In this document: positions 5,637-6,199 of the stretch, one piece after another
Numbering within the stretch: position 1 is the stretch's first letter
Layout: the number at the start of each line of letters is the position of its first letter
From: Geminicoccaceae bacterium
GTDB lineage: Bacteria; Pseudomonadota; Alphaproteobacteria; Geminicoccales; Geminicoccaceae
Length of the DNA stretch: 6,199 nt
Direction of reading: 5' to 3'
NCBI GenBank assembly: GCA_030824835.1
Contig: JAPJRA010000064.1
Location: 4,592 to 10,790 of the forward strand
Program-made: the position numbers and the translations under genes
The notes under the pieces: generated by a model
The model's database searches: none
What the model was told of the DNA's origin: nothing
Seen by the model: only the letters and a program-made list of their open reading frames with translations

Positions 5637-5653
5637 GCGGACAGCATGTCCGC
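5637..5653. repeat. 17-bp palindrome upstream of the YHS ribosome binding site
   Basis: GCGGACA (5637-5643) and TGTCCGC (5647-5653) are perfect 7-bp arms around GCA. It ends 6 bp upstream of the GGGAG ribosome binding site of the YHS gene and 21 bp before its start codon. Length, symmetry and position fit an operator for a dimeric regulator. If transcribed, it would form a 7-bp triloop hairpin in the leader. Confidence 0.5.
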
Positions 5654-5734
5654 TCCCGTGTGCTACCGCGGCGAGCTGATCGCGCGCGGTCACGGCCTGG
5701 CGAAGCTCCGGTCGCAATTGGCTGGACTCACTCA

Positions 5735-5779
5735 CATCTGGGCGATCCGACCGGAAAGACGCCAAACCGACGCCAGATG
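5735..5779. repeat. spaced inverted repeat in the divergent intergenic region
   Basis: CATCTGG (5735-5741) and CCAGATG (5773-5779) are perfect 7-bp arms. With one bulged G (5742) two more pairs form (5743-5744 with 5771-5772), leaving a 26-nt spacer. It lies 115 bp upstream of the rightward gene and 120 bp upstream of the YHS gene. It may be a regulator site or a chance pairing. Confidence 0.3.
5758..5775. repeat. direct repeat GACGCCA spaced one helical turn
   Basis: GACGCCA occurs at 5758-5764 and again at 5769-5775, start-to-start distance 11 bp, close to one turn of B-DNA. Tandem half-sites on the same face are common for activators and response regulators. The second copy overlaps the right arm of the 5735-5779 inverted repeat. 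Confidence 0.3.
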
Positions 5780-5893
5780 GAGAATTGTTGCTGGCAGCCG
5801 CTCGACGGTGACCCATGTAATTGAAGGTGGGCACCAAATCGAGCCCGGTACCCACGCGGAACACGGAGAAGAATCCGACCAGAGGAGCGACAG

Positions 5894-6199
5894 ATGACTG
5901 CCAATGACCTGAAAGTACGCGCCATCCGGGACCCCCAAAGTGTATTCCCCACACCGGAATCCGTCGTTCATGCGGAAGAGCTGCCGATCGAGCACAAGCG
6001 GACCATCCTCCAACGCTGGCGCCAGCTGATCGGGGCATCGCCGAACGAGACGCAGACGCCTTCCGGGCAGCCCGACTTGGCCACCCGCCTGTCACGGGCT
6101 TTGGCCTTTCTGGACACCGAGACCGGTGTCCATACGACCACCCACGACCAAGGCTTTTACACGTCTATCGGCGACATCGGAAAAGGCGAGACGGACGAG
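5894..6199 (+). CDS. hypothetical protein, partial (runs off the right edge)
   Basis: The frame opens at ATG 5894 and is still open at the last base, so only 102 residues are visible. The start is strongly supported by AGAGGAG (5881-5887) with 6-nt spacing. Residues 18-45 (VFPTPESVVHAEEL, then PIEHKRTILQRW) match the pattern of small proteobacterial proteins reading roughly 'P-E-x-V-x...L-x-x-x-x-K-x-x-I-L-x-x-W', and a second helix follows at DLATRLSRALAFLD (61-74). Those proteins are soluble and helical, and I know no function for them. Residues 75-102 are Gly/Thr/Asp-rich and go beyond the pattern I recognise, so this could be an extended member or a different protein. No membrane segment, signal peptide or cysteine is visible. 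It is divergent from the YHS gene across 278 bp. Confidence 0.8.
   Translation, partial: MTANDLKVRAIRDPQSVFPTPESVVHAEELPIEHKRTILQRWRQLIGASPNETQTPSGQPDLATRLSRALAFLDTETGVHTTTHDQGFYTSIGDIGKGETDE

Larger units (their letters stand above)
5616..5893. promoter_or_regulatory. divergent intergenic region between the YHS gene and the rightward edge gene
   Basis: This 278-bp gap is the largest in the window and should contain promoters for both directions. Both strands stay partly open across it, but the frames carry no recognisable protein, signal peptide or ribosome binding site. I find no pair of -35 and -10 boxes at acceptable spacing and no clear GGAAC/CGTT extracytoplasmic sigma site. TGTAAT at 5816-5821 is the most -10-like hexamer for the rightward gene, but nothing convincing lies 17 bp upstream. 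The dyads and direct repeat inside it are listed separately. Confidence 0.6.

Noticed and set aside
4869..5897. Long plus-strand open frame (342 codons) across the aldo/keto reductase start, the YHS gene and the divergent gap
   Set aside because: It is antisense to two genes with complete domain signatures, its product is Arg/Pro/Gly/Glu-rich without any domain, and it has no ribosome binding site. Long antisense frames are expected in GC-rich DNA.
5616..6095. In-frame N-terminal extension of the YHS protein up to a start at 6095
   Set aside because: It would bury a clear signal peptide at the interior, would run through the divergent gap, and would overlap the well-supported start of the plus-strand gene at 5894.
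1..6199. CRISPR arrays, tRNA or rRNA genes, insertion sequences, attachment sites, phage or toxin-antitoxin modules
   Set aside because: No regularly spaced repeats, cloverleaf-like sequence, transposase or integrase signature, or target-site duplication was seen on reading both strands.

Overview
This 6.2 kb window is dense, GC-rich bacterial chromosome (low-to-mid 60s % GC by eye, strong C/G bias at third codon positions). It looks like a proteobacterium, and most plausibly an alphaproteobacterium: the exported YHS-domain protein, the zinc-ribbon Peptidase_Mx-type protein and the small two-helix membrane protein together suggest this. That assignment is inference from gene content, not from a marker gene. 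I see no insertion sequence, CRISPR array, tRNA, rRNA, integrase or phage gene, and the region reads as ordinary housekeeping/accessory chromosome.

Layout, left to right. Positions 1-96 may be the 3' end of an upstream gene whose stop overlaps the start of a single-domain cupin (93-551, +). Convergent to the cupin is a short membrane protein with a striking glycine ladder (559-900, -). A 161-bp divergent gap separates it from an AI-2E/PerM-family transporter (1062-2159, +). The transporter ends tail-to-tail, with an 11-bp overlap, against a small charged protein (2149-2418, -).

From there five genes run on the minus strand. In transcription order they are: exported YHS-domain protein (5615 to 5151), aldo/keto reductase (5048 to 4101), small two-helix membrane protein (3981 to 3649), zinc-ribbon metallopeptidase (3561 to 2488) and the 89-residue charged protein (2418 to 2149). 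The gaps are about 70-120 bp and nearly all contain an inverted repeat, so this may be several short transcription units rather than one operon. A 278-bp divergent gap (5616-5893) then separates the YHS gene from a rightward gene at 5894 that runs off the window.

The genes do not form an obvious shared pathway. The most distinctive points are the period-4 glycine zipper in the 113-residue membrane protein, the set of perfect or near-perfect dyads between the minus-strand genes, and a compact palindrome just upstream of the YHS ribosome binding site. I found no convincing evidence of an undescribed multi-gene system.
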